In this document: positions 9,932 through 20,500 of the stretch, in pieces
Layout: each line of letters starts with the position of its first letter
Position numbering within the stretch: position 1 is the first letter of the stretch
Assembly (NCBI RefSeq): GCF_958299795.1
Contig: NC_133209.1
Coordinates: 17,830,868-17,894,867, forward strand
Length of the DNA stretch: 64,000 nucleotides
Source: Porites lutea
Taxonomy: Eukaryota; Cnidaria; Anthozoa; Scleractinia; Poritidae
Direction: 5' to 3'
Position numbers and translations under genes: made by a program
The notes under the pieces: model-generated
Seen by the model: the letters and a program-made list of their open reading frames with translations, nothing else
The model's database searches: none
Told to the model about the DNA's origin: nothing

Positions 9932-12765
9932 TGTAAAGCTAAAGGAAAGATCAGAAAATTCTACAATTAAAGTTTCCAGTTTACTCCACAATTCGTTGTC
10001 AATGTTATCATAAAATCGATAACAAGGTACACCTAGACTGCCAAAATTTCTTGCAAGTATTTGTCACATTTTCAGTTGGAAGCTCCCTGAATTGGCTGCT
10101 CTCATGGAATCAAAACAAGCCTAATGTAATAAGCTAAAGATACGAAATTGTTGCGAGATGTAAGAGTAGGAGTTTTCCTCTTTATTTGCATCGAGCACTT
10201 TCAAAATCATTATTTTTCCCTCATCAACCTAGTTTTTTCTTCTTAGCTTTTTTTCTATCGGTTACTCTTGTTAGCAATAACAAGGATATGCTCTAATGAA
10301 AACATTCTAGATAGCCCAATACTCTGAGACGGTGAAATCCAGGGTGTTCAGGCAACATATCCTTTTTCTGAAAAAACTGAGATTTCCTAGTCGCCCAAGA
10401 GTAAATTGTATAAAGCGCTAGGGGGCCTCTGGGCGCTGCTAGAGGACAGCCCTAAATAATGTCTTAAATCTTTTTTTTTCGCAGTGTTTCCAACCAAAAG
10501 AAAATTTGTTCGTATAATGTAACAACGCATTAGCATGTCAGGTTTTGACAGTTCGAATTCGGCCTAATTGATATAACTCATTCATTCGACGTAGAGAAAA
10601 ACGTATGTATATTAGCCTAGCGAATACGCTCGTAAACGAGTTCGTTGTTCACTATAAGGTAGAAGAAAAGCATCACAAACGAGTCTAAAAATTGCAAAAC
10701 GTTAACATTCGTTTTTCCTCTATTAAGAATATAAAAACTGGTATCCCTCGCCTGGCAGATATGCCCTGACAGCCGTTGCGATCATAATAATTGTTCAATA
10801 ACGTATTTTGACATTTTTAAAAAAAGCCTGCATCGATCGTCATTATTGATGAAATTTAATTTTCCCGGGACAATCGCATAATTCCTCCAGTTTCTGAAGG
10901 CTATCCAAGACGAAAGGGATCAACTCCATGTTAATGTTAATTTATCTTACCTTTCTCAGTCTTGGCTTCTGTAATACACGAACCGAAGAGTACGTCATCC
11001 TGGAAAAGAGCCATGATGTCAAAGCATGGAAAGTGCAAGGCTGGGAAAAGCTTGAGCGACTGCCACCGTCGGAAGAAATATTTTTGAACTTTGCCCTAAA
11101 GCAAAGTAACTTAAAAACTTTGGAACGTGTCTTCTGGGAAGTCTCTGATCCAAGATCTAAGGAGTATGGAAAGCACCTCTCCTTGTCCAAACTAACGCAG
11201 TTGATAGCCCCATCAGAAAAGACGATTTCAAACGTCCAGGCGTGGCTTAGAAGTCATGGTGTCCAATCGAGTGACTGCAACACTATCTTCACGAAAGATT
11301 TCATGACTTGCCGAATGTCCTGCGAATCTGCTGAAGCGATGCTTGTTGGTGCTAAATTCCACCGTTTTAAGCACGCCCAAATTTCGAAGCCTGTTATTCG
11401 ATCTCTCCAACACTATTGTATTCCTAAGAGTATTTCCCAGCATGTAGACTTTGTGGGCAGCGTGCTGCACTTTCCAGTTGTAAAAGGCCAAACGTCGTCT
11501 AAAGGTTTTCATCGCGAATTTTTAGACAACATATTAAATAAGGATCTCATCTGTACGGGGGTCTATCCTATTGTTTTACGGGAGCGCTATAATGTGTCTG
11601 ATGTTGTTGGAACCCATCCTCACAACCGCCAGTCAATAGCATCGTTTCTGGGAGAATATTATAGTCCTGCAGATTTAAGAAAATTCTTTGACATATTTGG
11701 TGGTTCCTTCAAACGCCTAGAAAAAGTTACGAAAGTCATTGGTCCAAACAATGGACCCCCTGGTTCAGAAGCAAGCCTGGACATCCAGTATATCATGAGT
11801 CTTGGTGCCATGGTACCAACCTGGTTCTGGAGCACTGCTGGTCGCCATGAATCAAAAGAACCCTTTTTAGAGTGGCTTACGGATATAAGCAATCGTTCTG
11901 AGGTCCCATGGGTGCATAGTGTTAGCTACGCTGACTTTGAGGACTCACTTGATGTAGCATACATGAACAGGATGAATGTAGAGTTCCAGAAAGCTGGTAT
12001 AAGGGGGCTTACATTCTTATTTGCCAGTGGTGACTATGGGGCCGCTTGCAAAAATTCAAAATTTCGGCCCATGTTCCCGTCTTCATCCCCATACGTCACC
12101 GCCGTTGGAGGTACAGGATTCAATCATCCCCTGTTTGGTGAATATGGTCATGAAATTAGTGGTGGAGGATTCAGTAATTTATTTGCGCGTCCTTCGTACC
12201 AAAATGAAGTTGTTGAAAAGTACCTGAAGTCAGGGCCTCATATCCCACCCACATCGTACTTCAACCCAAATGGCCGTGGATATCCTGACATATCCGCTGT
12301 GTGTCATGAATTCTGGATCGTGAGAAGTATGCACGTTGAAACTGAGTCTGGTACTTCGGCTTCTACTCCAACAGTGGCTGGCATCATTTCATTGCTAAAT
12401 GATGCACGGTTACAAAATAACAAGTCTACACTGGGATTCTTGAACCCCTTTCTGTACCAGAATTCTGCGACCATGTATGATGTTACTGCTGGACACAATG
12501 AAGGATGTCTACCTGGGGATATTGGGTTTTATGCTAGCACTGGCTGGGATCCAGTGACTGGCTGTGGTACTCCAAACTTTCCAGCAATGGTGAATACAGC
12601 TGTTAATAAGTGGTAAACTTTTATCGGACATTTGACCATAATTGTTTTGTTATAAGGACGAGTGTGTTTTAAGGTAGACTGTATCGACTTGTACATTATA
12701 GAAAGCTTATGGCAAAAATCTTTGCAACTGAGAGTTTTATTTTCAAATGGTGATGATAATAATGA
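9932..12765. repeat. Segmental duplication unit B (TPP1 gene plus flanks)
   Basis: Direct-orientation counterpart of 1-2805. Alignment by eye begins near GAATTGTAAAG and ends near TGATGATAATAA just before a trinucleotide tract, with small indels in the flanks. The upstream flank is a little more diverged than the coding region. Confidence 0.8.
10928..12616 (+). CDS. TPP1: Tripeptidyl-peptidase 1-like serine protease (sedolisin, S53), copy 2
   Basis: This is a 562-residue, intronless paralogue of the protease at 953-2665. The signal peptide MLMLIYLTFLSLGFC starts at the first available ATG; the upstream ATG used for copy 1 is ACG here. The catalytic residues are kept: E281 and D285 (GSEASLDIQY), D369 (FASGDYGAAC) and S477 (GTSASTPTVAG). 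Differences from copy 1 cluster in the prodomain-catalytic linker (about residues 165-215) and around FPSSSPYVTAVGGTG, where two residues are missing relative to copy 1 (HPLFGEYGHE for NDPFTFPAEYGHE). The C-terminal GDIGFYASTGWDPVTGCG block is unchanged. An active lysosomal peptidase is expected; whether the substrate range differs cannot be told. The flanks are shared with copy 1, so the genes arose by segmental duplication of an already intronless gene. Confidence 0.92.
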   Translation: MLMLIYLTFLSLGFCNTRTEEYVILEKSHDVKAWKVQGWEKLERLPPSEEIFLNFALKQSNLKTLERVFWEVSDPRSKEYGKHLSLSKLTQLIAPSEKTISNVQAWLRSHGVQSSDCNTIFTKDFMTCRMSCESAEAMLVGAKFHRFKHAQISKPVIRSLQHYCIPKSISQHVDFVGSVLHFPVVKGQTSSKGFHREFLDNILNKDLICTGVYPIVLRERYNVSDVVGTHPHNRQSIASFLGEYYSPADLRKFFDIFGGSFKRLEKVTKVIGPNNGPPGSEASLDIQYIMSLGAMVPTWFWSTAGRHESKEPFLEWLTDISNRSEVPWVHSVSYADFEDSLDVAYMNRMNVEFQKAGIRGLTFLFASGDYGAACKNSKFRPMFPSSSPYVTAVGGTGFNHPLFGEYGHEISGGGFSNLFARPSYQNEVVEKYLKSGPHIPPTSYFNPNGRGYPDISAVCHEFWIVRSMHVETESGTSASTPTVAGIISLLNDARLQNNKSTLGFLNPFLYQNSATMYDVTAGHNEGCLPGDIGFYASTGWDPVTGCGTPNFPAMVNTAVNKW

Positions 12766-12812
12766 TAATGATAGCAATGATGATGATGATGATGATGATA
12801 ATAATAATAATC

Positions 12813-12848
<36 letters not shown>
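12752..12848. repeat. Trinucleotide microsatellite (GAT)n / (AAT)n
   Basis: A run of GAT units passes into a longer run of AAT units with one CAT interruption. Frames translated through it give only poly-Asp/Asn or poly-Tyr/His and are not genes. Confidence 0.95.
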
Positions 12849-13049
12849 GTTTATTTGAAAAATGGCACTGATTACTCGATATGAACTTTCTAAACTAAAG
12901 CAATTACATAAAACTAAAACAATAATGGCCAAATATTTAAACGTAGTTTAGCCAGTGTTTAACAAAACCGTGTTCTAAGTCATTTTCAATTTGCCCAACG
13001 ATTTTATCTAAACATCATTTATTGTGAACAGTTTTTATGAAAGCACAGA

Positions 13050-13220
13050 CCTCCAACGGAGGCAACAGCAACGAGAACGGTTAAAAAGCAACATAAACAA
13101 AAAAAAAGCTCTGCACCTGCATCACGTTTTTTGCAAATATCTTTGCCGTCGTTTCGTGACTAAAACGTGAAACCAAGAGAGAATGATCATTCTCTCTTGG
13201 TGAAACTTGCTAACTTAAGC
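13050..13220. mobile_element. Copy of the GCAACGAGAACG MITE family (partial)
   Basis: AACAGCAACGAGAACGG, then GCATCACG, then TTTGCCGTCGTTTCGTGAC follow in the same order as in the copies at 59096-59450 and 60767-61056. This copy lacks clear terminal repeats. Confidence 0.6.
13172..13201. repeat. Perfect 30-bp palindrome
   Basis: The left half ACCAAGAGAGAATGA is followed with no spacer by its exact reverse complement TCATTCTCTCTTGGT. It lies in the right part of the partial MITE at 13050-13220. Confidence 0.9.
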
Positions 13221-13239
13221 TGGATTTCCACTGTCGGGT

Positions 13240-13690
13240 ACACGCACGTAAACTTAATCAGGTATTCAATAAAATAGAGGCAAGATATAAAGTGTTGATC
13301 TTAAACGTGAAGTTGACTAGTTGAGCGAGCTTCAATTTTTTACGTCTACATCCGACCTTTCATGCATTGAAATCCACCCTACACTGTCGCGTAAATTTTA
13401 CGTGGATACGCCCTTGTCTAGTCCCTAGGCCTCATTATTCTGCGCGGGCAGAGCGTTTCGGATCACGTGGTCCAAGCTAAGTTGTGCGTTCGCCTTGGAT
13501 ACGTCACCGAAGTGAATTGATCGAGAGAGACTGGGAAAACAGGGACAAGGCAAGATACGCCCGTAAACTTTACGTACGTAAATAAATAGAGGTGATGTAT
13601 GAAAGCCGCGCATAATCGTAAAAAAAAAATTACCTCTATTTTATTTACTCGCGTAAAATTTTGAATGTACGTATGCACTTCACTGAATAG
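13240..13690. mobile_element. Fragmented inverted element (ACGTAAA... family)
   Basis: Opposed blocks recur: AATAAAATAGAGGCA on the left and ACCTCTATTTTATTTAC on the right, with GCGTAAATTTTACG and CGTAAACTTTACGTACG between. Several arms are present and mismatched, which suggests an old or compound foldback MITE. Confidence 0.45.
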
Positions 13691-14462
13691 AAGTAATGAA
13701 GACTCATTTTTACAGGATCGGCTAAGGTAAAAACAATCGAAAAAATTCCAGTCAGTAGAGGACCTGTGTACAACTGTGTTTTAAACTCAAATTTAGGCAC
13801 CTTCTTGTCGGTATTTAGGAATATTTACTTTCGGTCAAGGCTAACCCTGTACAAATGAGTCTTTGGCGCTTTTATTCAGCGGCCACGACGAATTCAAAAG
13901 AAAGGGCGAACATTTTTTTTCCTCGTATTAAAATGGAGAAAATGTGATTGCGCGGTCTGCAGATGGGTTTTCGCAGTTTACCAGAAAGTTAATTATAGAC
14001 AGAGAACCTATAGCTTCGAATAATGGACAACGAATTGTTTAACGTTGACAAATACAGTTTATCGCATATGCAGTTTTTCGTATAAAAGACTCGACCTATG
14101 ATTTCGGGGTTCAGGCTGATCAAATTCATATTAATCGGGTGCTTAGTGAGAGTTCAGCCTGACAATGTTCTATAAATGTTCTTAAAGGTTTTTTTTAGAA
14201 ATACTTTACATAATACATTTCCTGAGGTTTTTAAACCCCAAGTAATCAGAGTAATGCATGTTTATTAAAATAAACATACAGGGTCGATTATTTAAACGAA
14301 GTCTAATTTAAGCCGCCGTTTAACAAATCGTTGGAGATGTGTTCCTTAGTGGGTTACTTTAAGGAGATAAATACTTTTCTCGTCTACTCTATATGTTTTC
14401 ATAAAACTGTTCCCAATAAATGGTGTTTAGATAAAACCCTGGGGAAAATTAAAAGAGACTTA

Positions 14463-14988
14463 GGCCTAGACCAAACGTGACTTCCAAACTTTTTACTACA
14501 CGGACCAAAGTCTGTTGGGTCAGACGTCGAAATTGGGACGCGTCAAACCGATCAACTGAATCAGACGAAAAAGCAATTTTAGCCGAACAAGGCTAAAGAT
14601 GCATTCTCATACAAATTTTTAATTTCTAGTTTAGTTCGAATTCGTCTCATGTGAAGATCGACGTTTCAGCCGGGAGACGTTCTATCCGTCAGAGGCAGAC
14701 GGATAGAACGTGGCCGAGTGGTCAGCGCGTCAGACTCGCATTCCGGCGGTCCAGGGTTCTATGAATCAACAGTTTCTAAGTATTTGAGAGGAGTGCCCGT
14801 AAACTAGCTGGATAAGTTAAGCGCATTTTTCACTATAAACAAGCCTTTACTTTTCAGTTATTTATTTTTTAAATGGACGATCTAAAACCTTTTAGACGAA
14901 CTTAGCTGAGTCAGACGTCGAACTTTTCATGAACTTGACTCACGAAGTTTGGTCCGTCTCATGAAAAGTTCGACGTTTGACCTAGGCC
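14463..14988. mobile_element. PIF/Harbinger-like MITE with TTA target duplication
   Basis: Terminal repeats GGCCTAGACCAAACGT and ACGTTTGACCTAGGCC are imperfect reverse complements, and TTA stands immediately outside both ends (14460-14462, 14989-14991). A 3-bp TTA/TAA duplication is the PIF/Harbinger hallmark. Internal blocks such as GTCAGACGTCGAA recur near both ends. It carries a hairpin and a tRNA-like segment at 14677-14760. No transposase is encoded. Confidence 0.8.
14677..14760 (+). repeat. Hairpin plus tRNA-like (SINE head) segment inside the MITE
   Basis: ACGTTCTATCCGTC, a 7-nt loop, and the exact reverse complement GACGGATAGAACGT form a 14-bp stem. The right arm runs into TGGCCGAGTGGTCAGCGCGT, a good pol III A box and D-arm of a Leu/Ser-type tRNA, and then GGCGGTCCAGGGTTC, a partial B box. 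No complete cloverleaf can be drawn, so I call it a tRNA-derived SINE fragment. Confidence 0.6.
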
Positions 14989-15129
14989 TTAGAACTCGGT
15001 TTTGTTTAACAATGGTTAAACTCCGTTTAAACAACTGGCCCACAGTATTTTATTCTTTATTACATCCACTTTGAAATCACTGGCTATCCGTGCAATCTGA
15101 TTGGCTCTCAGCAGTGTGATTTATTCCTA

Positions 15130-15245
15130 AATCGCACCATTTTTTGCTCTAAATCGCATCTTTTCCAAATCGCGCCATTCATGTTCTAAATCGCATCATT
15201 TCAGTTTTAAATCGCACCATTTTTGTTCTATATCGCATCATTTCT
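15130..15245. repeat. Short imperfect tandem repeat, unit about 21-24 bp
   Basis: About five to six units contain AAATCGCACCATTT or AAATCGCATCATTT followed by a short T-rich spacer. Confidence 0.75.
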
Positions 15246-15368
15246 GTTTCGAATACAAAATGAGATGTAAAAACCTTTTTGTTTCGGCTTTTTAACAAAC
15301 CGGCTACTTGATCAATAAAATATTAGTACTAACTAAATTCTGCGATTTCAAAATGGATGTAATAAAGT

Positions 15369-15509
15369 GGTAATTGAACTTCAAGTCGTGCAATTTTGGT
15401 CTGAAATCATACTTGTGATTTCAAATCGAACTCGCGCTGCACGCTCGTTCGATTTTGAAATCACTCGTATGATTTCAGACCAAATTGCACTCCACTCAGT
15501 TCAATTACC
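15369..15509. mobile_element. Hairpin MITE
   Basis: GGTAATTGAAC at the left pairs with GTTCAATTACC at the right. Most of the interior also folds, for example GGTCTGAAATCATAC with GTATGATTTCAGACC, around a GC-rich centre near 15438. Confidence 0.75.
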
Positions 15510-16851
15510 ATTATGAATCACACTATATAAATCCCACAGATCTACTCTTTCCGTCAGGTACTGTATGGCTCTTACAGTTTGTATGCTCCAGCACACCATA
15601 GTACTTTAAAATGAGTTACGATAGTGCTTTCTTAATGTGGCATCCTCTTTCTTTTATATATTAAAGAACATTTTTTTTATCTATCAGGCTGAATTAGTTC
15701 TTCTATATATGGCGCTTTCTTAGCCAACTTATGTAGTGTATTTTTAGGAGATCTGCCTGATATGGGGTCTTGGACTCTTTAACAGGGTGGCAAACAGGTT
15801 TTCCGAGACGACGCGTGATGGGAACCAAATTTTCAGCGTGATACGTGATCGGGCCCATATTAGACGCGTGAAGCGTGATTGGGCATAGCAGCGTGATGCG
15901 TAATTTAATCTTTTCACAACGGGTGACGCGTGATTATTCCTTCGAAATTTCCGTGATGGTTAATATCATTTGAAACTAGAAGCAGAGACATTAAAAATAC
16001 ATAGTTATGACCCCAATTTCTTGCCCTTTTTTCTCGTTCCTCGACCTCTGATTTCTTCAGATCAAATGATGATAGGATACTTGTTACTGTAGTTATTATT
16101 CTGTTTTATTTTTCTGTGATACGTGATAGCTTATGGCACTATGCTTCCATTCCTTTTTCCTTGCAGTTGTAGGTACGGCCGTTAAATTGTAATAAAATAA
16201 AACTTTTAGCCTGAGGTTCTACACCACTATAGCGCAGCTCCACCTTTAATATTCGCATCCTTTACTTCGCATTAAACGCAATACCACCGCCCTTTAACCA
16301 CGCATGCACCTTTAACTCTCATCAGGGTGCTGCCATAAAGGTACCAGCAATGAGATAACTGCAATTTTTTCACCCTTTTGACTAAAACCCTGTCACCGTT
16401 ATTACTAACTCGTCCAACTTTTATTAAAACAAAACTTTTATCCCCGCCAAATAACTTTCCATCTGTACTCAAACGGTCCACCTTCATTTTTTAGCTAACT
16501 TTTCCACACTATTCCAATTCTATTATGAACTGGACCAAAAGAACCTCTCATTTTTTGATTGAAGCACAATGCAATATACTTACAGTTAGAGCGACGCCAT
16601 CCTAGCTTACATCAAGGTCTGCTGATCTAACTTTGCATTGATTCGGCAGACAGCCGTTTTCCTACATGCTTGCACCAAAGTTATTAAAGTGAAATGGTTA
16701 TGAAACCCGTTAGTCTCCTTTGTTATATGTTTTTGTTGGCTTTTTTGGACCTGACCTTGCACAACGTTCAGTAGCATTCCTATCATTTTGAAATTGCTGA
16801 CCAATAGAAACATTGCATTAACTTATTCAGGCCAAATTTATGAACAAAAAA
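15510..16851. other. Gene-free interval
   Basis: No gene recognised. A patch at 15815-15965 contains many GCGTGAT-like words (for example GACGCGTGATGGG, CAGCGTGATACGTGAT), probably a degraded simple repeat. Confidence 0.45.
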
Positions 16852-17337
16852 CAGGGGCACCCAACGACGGTTTCCTCCTACATACATTGAAAACACTTTT
16901 TAGGCTATCCAGAGTACTTTTAGATCTCTAGAAATGCATTCTAAGCGGCGCTATAAAATTTGTATCTGTTCGGTCATCCTAGGGTAACTTGAGTCTGTTC
17001 GAAATTATCAGGGCTCCAGTATTTCTTTCCCGAAAATTTTAGATGCAATTTAACGTTTTACGCAAGTGAGAATTTTTTTAATTCCTTTCTACATCGCATT
17101 TTTGAGTTCAAAAATTTTAAGTTTCCTTTTTACTACGAAAAATAGCCTAACCTGCGGAGTAAAATGTGAAAAATCAAACTTCAGAAAATCATAGCGAATT
17201 TACTGGAAAAGCTTCGAAAATTGTAAATGGAACGGTCATCTAGAAATTTTTAGCTGTCTTCAAGTAAACGAAAATTCTAGGCAATATCTGCTTCTCCGAA
17301 CAGATATTTTATAGAAAACAGTCGTTGGGTGCCCCTG
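16852..17337. mobile_element. hAT-like MITE (CAGGGGCACCC termini)
   Basis: CAGGGGCACCCAACGAC at the left end and GTCGTTGGGTGCCCCTG at the right end are perfect 17-bp inverted repeats, with weaker matches inward. Both ends sit in A-rich sequence, so the target duplication is ambiguous. It lies just beyond the RRP8 3' end. Confidence 0.8.
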
Positions 17338-17553
17338 AAAAAACAAAGAATTGTGCACGATCAGGGAGCTTCCAACATAAACTACATACAGCTGATACAG
17401 CACGGTTGTTTTCAACTTTAATGTTTGCCGGCTTTCATAACCAGTCTCCTCTACTATGCTTGCGATGAATAATTAGCTTATTATTGAATGAGGCTGAGTA
17501 TAATATGTGAAGTGTGAAGAATTATAAGAATAAGGATACTGATCAGTAATATA

Positions 17554-20500
17554 TTAACGTTTTTTGTAAATACATGGGTTCAGCTTCAGCCCTCCCAGCT
17601 TGTGCAATGGAGTGGCCTTCACCACTTCTTTATCTTTGATGTAGTCAAACAGTACAAACATCTTGTTAGAAGTGTCCTGGCAGAAAAAATGGGGATGGAA
17701 ACGTTTCAAATTTAAATTCAGATTTAGTCGTATGCTGCTGGCATGATCAATAGTTATCATCAAGTCCATTAAAACACCACACTGCTTTCAACACTACTGA
17801 CCCTAGCAATAATAATTTATGCTGGATACGCAACAGATTTCAACCTTATAGGTGTCACCGCAACACATCGCACATAATAAAGGTATAATAATACTTAATC
17901 AGTGTGCATTATTTTGTGCAACTTGTTAAGGCAATTCAATTCTGTTGGAGAGAGAAATATTTGCACAAAAATCCTGCTGCATGAGTGGTCCAATTTGGTC
18001 TGATCCTAAGCATGACTACAGCTAGTCCAAATTGGACAACATGAAGTTCTGTTACCATTTAATCATAACTGTAACAAAATGTGTGACATTTTAAGCTTCT
18101 GTTAGATTAAAACACAGGATAGATGGGAGAAGAAGCAGCAAACTATTAAGAAGCTTATAAGCTGGGTCCTGTTTCAAGTTATAACTACAGAACATTTTAC
18201 CCCCCCCCCCCCCCCATCTCATCTGAAGGAAGCTGAACATATATATATCTATAACAGTATTAAAGTTGAGTTGGTGCCCCTTCAGGGATGTTCTTCTACC
18301 CTAGCTAATAAATCATGATAGTCAAGGTTGGAACACTCTACATGACAAGTTGCAGCAACATGTCATGGCGACTAGATAATTAGCGTGTACCAGAGGATTT
18401 TAAGCATTAATCTTTGTAACCATTTGCATATTATTAACTTAGTCAACGCTAGGGACTATACACTGTAACTGTACCCTCATGTTCAACTTTTAACTTTAAA
18501 TTAAAGGCACGACTTTTAAACAAAAAGCTTACAATGCACATGTATGTTAAATTTTTAATCTGCAGTGCATAAACACTGTACTCAATGTTATTTCTCAGAC
18601 ACTGGCACATACCTCACTTTCAAGTTTAAATCCCAATCTTGAGAGAGATTTGGTGAACTGTGCTTTGTCTTTTATCCGACTGGTCACTTCAGCAATTTTC
18701 AGAACACCCCTAAAAATTATGAACAAAAATTACCTTCATCTATATTCAATGTAAAACCTTTGACACTGCATCTTATAGAGCAGGCAGATCACGACTAGGG
18801 GAAAAATTGCAGGAATCTGCAGTTTACGATGGCTGTGCTATAGAAATGTCAAAGGGATCCAGGTGCCCTTGAAGATTGAATTGTATGTTTATTTGGGAAA
18901 ATTATTAAAGACAGAACATAGATTCTTGATCTCAGATTCTTTTGATTTGTTACAACAAAAGAAACGAGAAATCTGATGATAATTATTATCTTTAACATCT
19001 AGCAAATTATTAAAAGGTGAGAACATCACGGTAGGATGCATATATTTTCACAAGAGTATCACTTCTTGTGAATTTAGTGTAGTTTTTACAGATTCAGACC
19101 GTAATCTTGACAAACCCACTGATTATCAAACCTTAGAATTCAGATTTTAGCCATGATCCAATGAATTCATTCAGAATGTGGATACTTTAGATTGAGGTTC
19201 CACTATTAGTTAAGAAACATAAAATCTACTTTTGGATTCAAGAACATGGATTTTAACAAAACCAAAAACCCAAACTATTGCTATTTAGAAAATCATTTAA
19301 AAATGTTAAATTAATCTGAAACAAGACAGAAATGACTCAGTACCCTGGTTTGAGGACTCTGTGGGCCTCTTTCAAGAAATCAACAAGGTTTGTTCCCATG
19401 AGAGAAAGACAAAACACAGCAACATCTACACTTGAAGGATTCAAGGGGACCTAGATAAGATACATGTAAGAAACTTGTGTTAGATTCTTATTATCATGTA
19501 AATTAATATTAAGTATTTATACTGGGTGATAAGAGGGCAACTTACAAAGTCTATCAGTACCTTTATACTGCTCTTATTTACAAGTAAAATATAGATTAGA
19601 GATATAGATTAACCCAGGCTAAATGCAATGCTCCTGTTAATAAATTTATACATTAATTTACTTCAAATAGTAAACTTGTAATAGAAATCCACTTGGACTG
19701 AGTTGAGCCTGCGATCAGTTGAAAACTAATAACTAATCAGAGGATAACTCAATAGAATGACAACTGATCCCATGACATGGTCATGTGAGACTGGTCAATG
19801 GATACCCTGTTTTAGCAGCTGTCCATTGATCACAACATGGATGCGAAATATCAGGTTGCAGGCTCCCACACTAGCTAGAAAGTGTGAGATTTAACATCAG
19901 TTGCCCTGTGGTGCCGATGGATGGGTGGACCGACAAAATTAATGGATGTACAGTCACATAACTACACGTACCAAAATTTCTCAAATACCCTTTTTCCAGG
20001 ATAAAATAAAACTGGAAACCCACCTTAGCCATGTTGCAAGCTGTAACAAATTTATTCTTGGCTATAAGATCAAATGAATAAACTTTGTTTGTGATGCTTT
20101 GGGCGATCAATGCTTCTCCACAACCAAAATCTGCAACCACTTGAGAGGATGGTCTGCAAAGCAAGTTAAGCAAGAACAACAAAATAATACATTCAACTCT
20201 TTCTTCATGGACACCACATTATGATGGATAGCTCCCTAAAAATGGTCTTCTACAGTAGATAGCTACAGACTGATGTAACCTGCATAACAGGCACTTTATC
20301 AGCCAAGCCAGGCAAATGCGGCATTTTGCGTGAAGTGCGAGACAAGAGGAGAAGAAAAAAATAAAGTGGCTGTTACCACGTCCATTGTTCTGGCTCTTGC
20401 ACCCATCTACGCCTACAAATATTGACTGATGGCAGTGATGTCAAAAGGACCAATGAAAACATGATCCATTACTCGAAAATTGTCACCTTTCTGGCTACCA

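Larger units (their letters stand above)
12849..14459. other. Repeat-rich interval without a gene
   Basis: It contains a copy of the GCAACGAGAACG repeat (13050-13220), a perfect 30-bp palindrome (13172-13201) and a fragmented inverted element around ACGTAAATAAATAGAGG (13240-13690). A TATAAAA at about 14081 has no evident gene behind it. Confidence 0.5.

Noticed and set aside
12662-12932. Frames on both strands rich in Asp/Asn or Tyr/His
   Set aside because: They read through a GAT/AAT microsatellite.
14040-14200. TATAAAA-containing stretch as a promoter or LTR
   Set aside because: No downstream gene, no matching repeat on either side, and no retroelement coding sequence nearby.
14709-14760. 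A functional tRNA gene (Leu/Ser-like)
   Set aside because: Only the 5' half is tRNA-like, the B box is damaged and no acceptor stem closes.
19871-20182. Separate 103-codon minus-strand gene
   Set aside because: The conserved part (VVADFGCGE...) is RRP8 exon 2; the rest is intron read-through.
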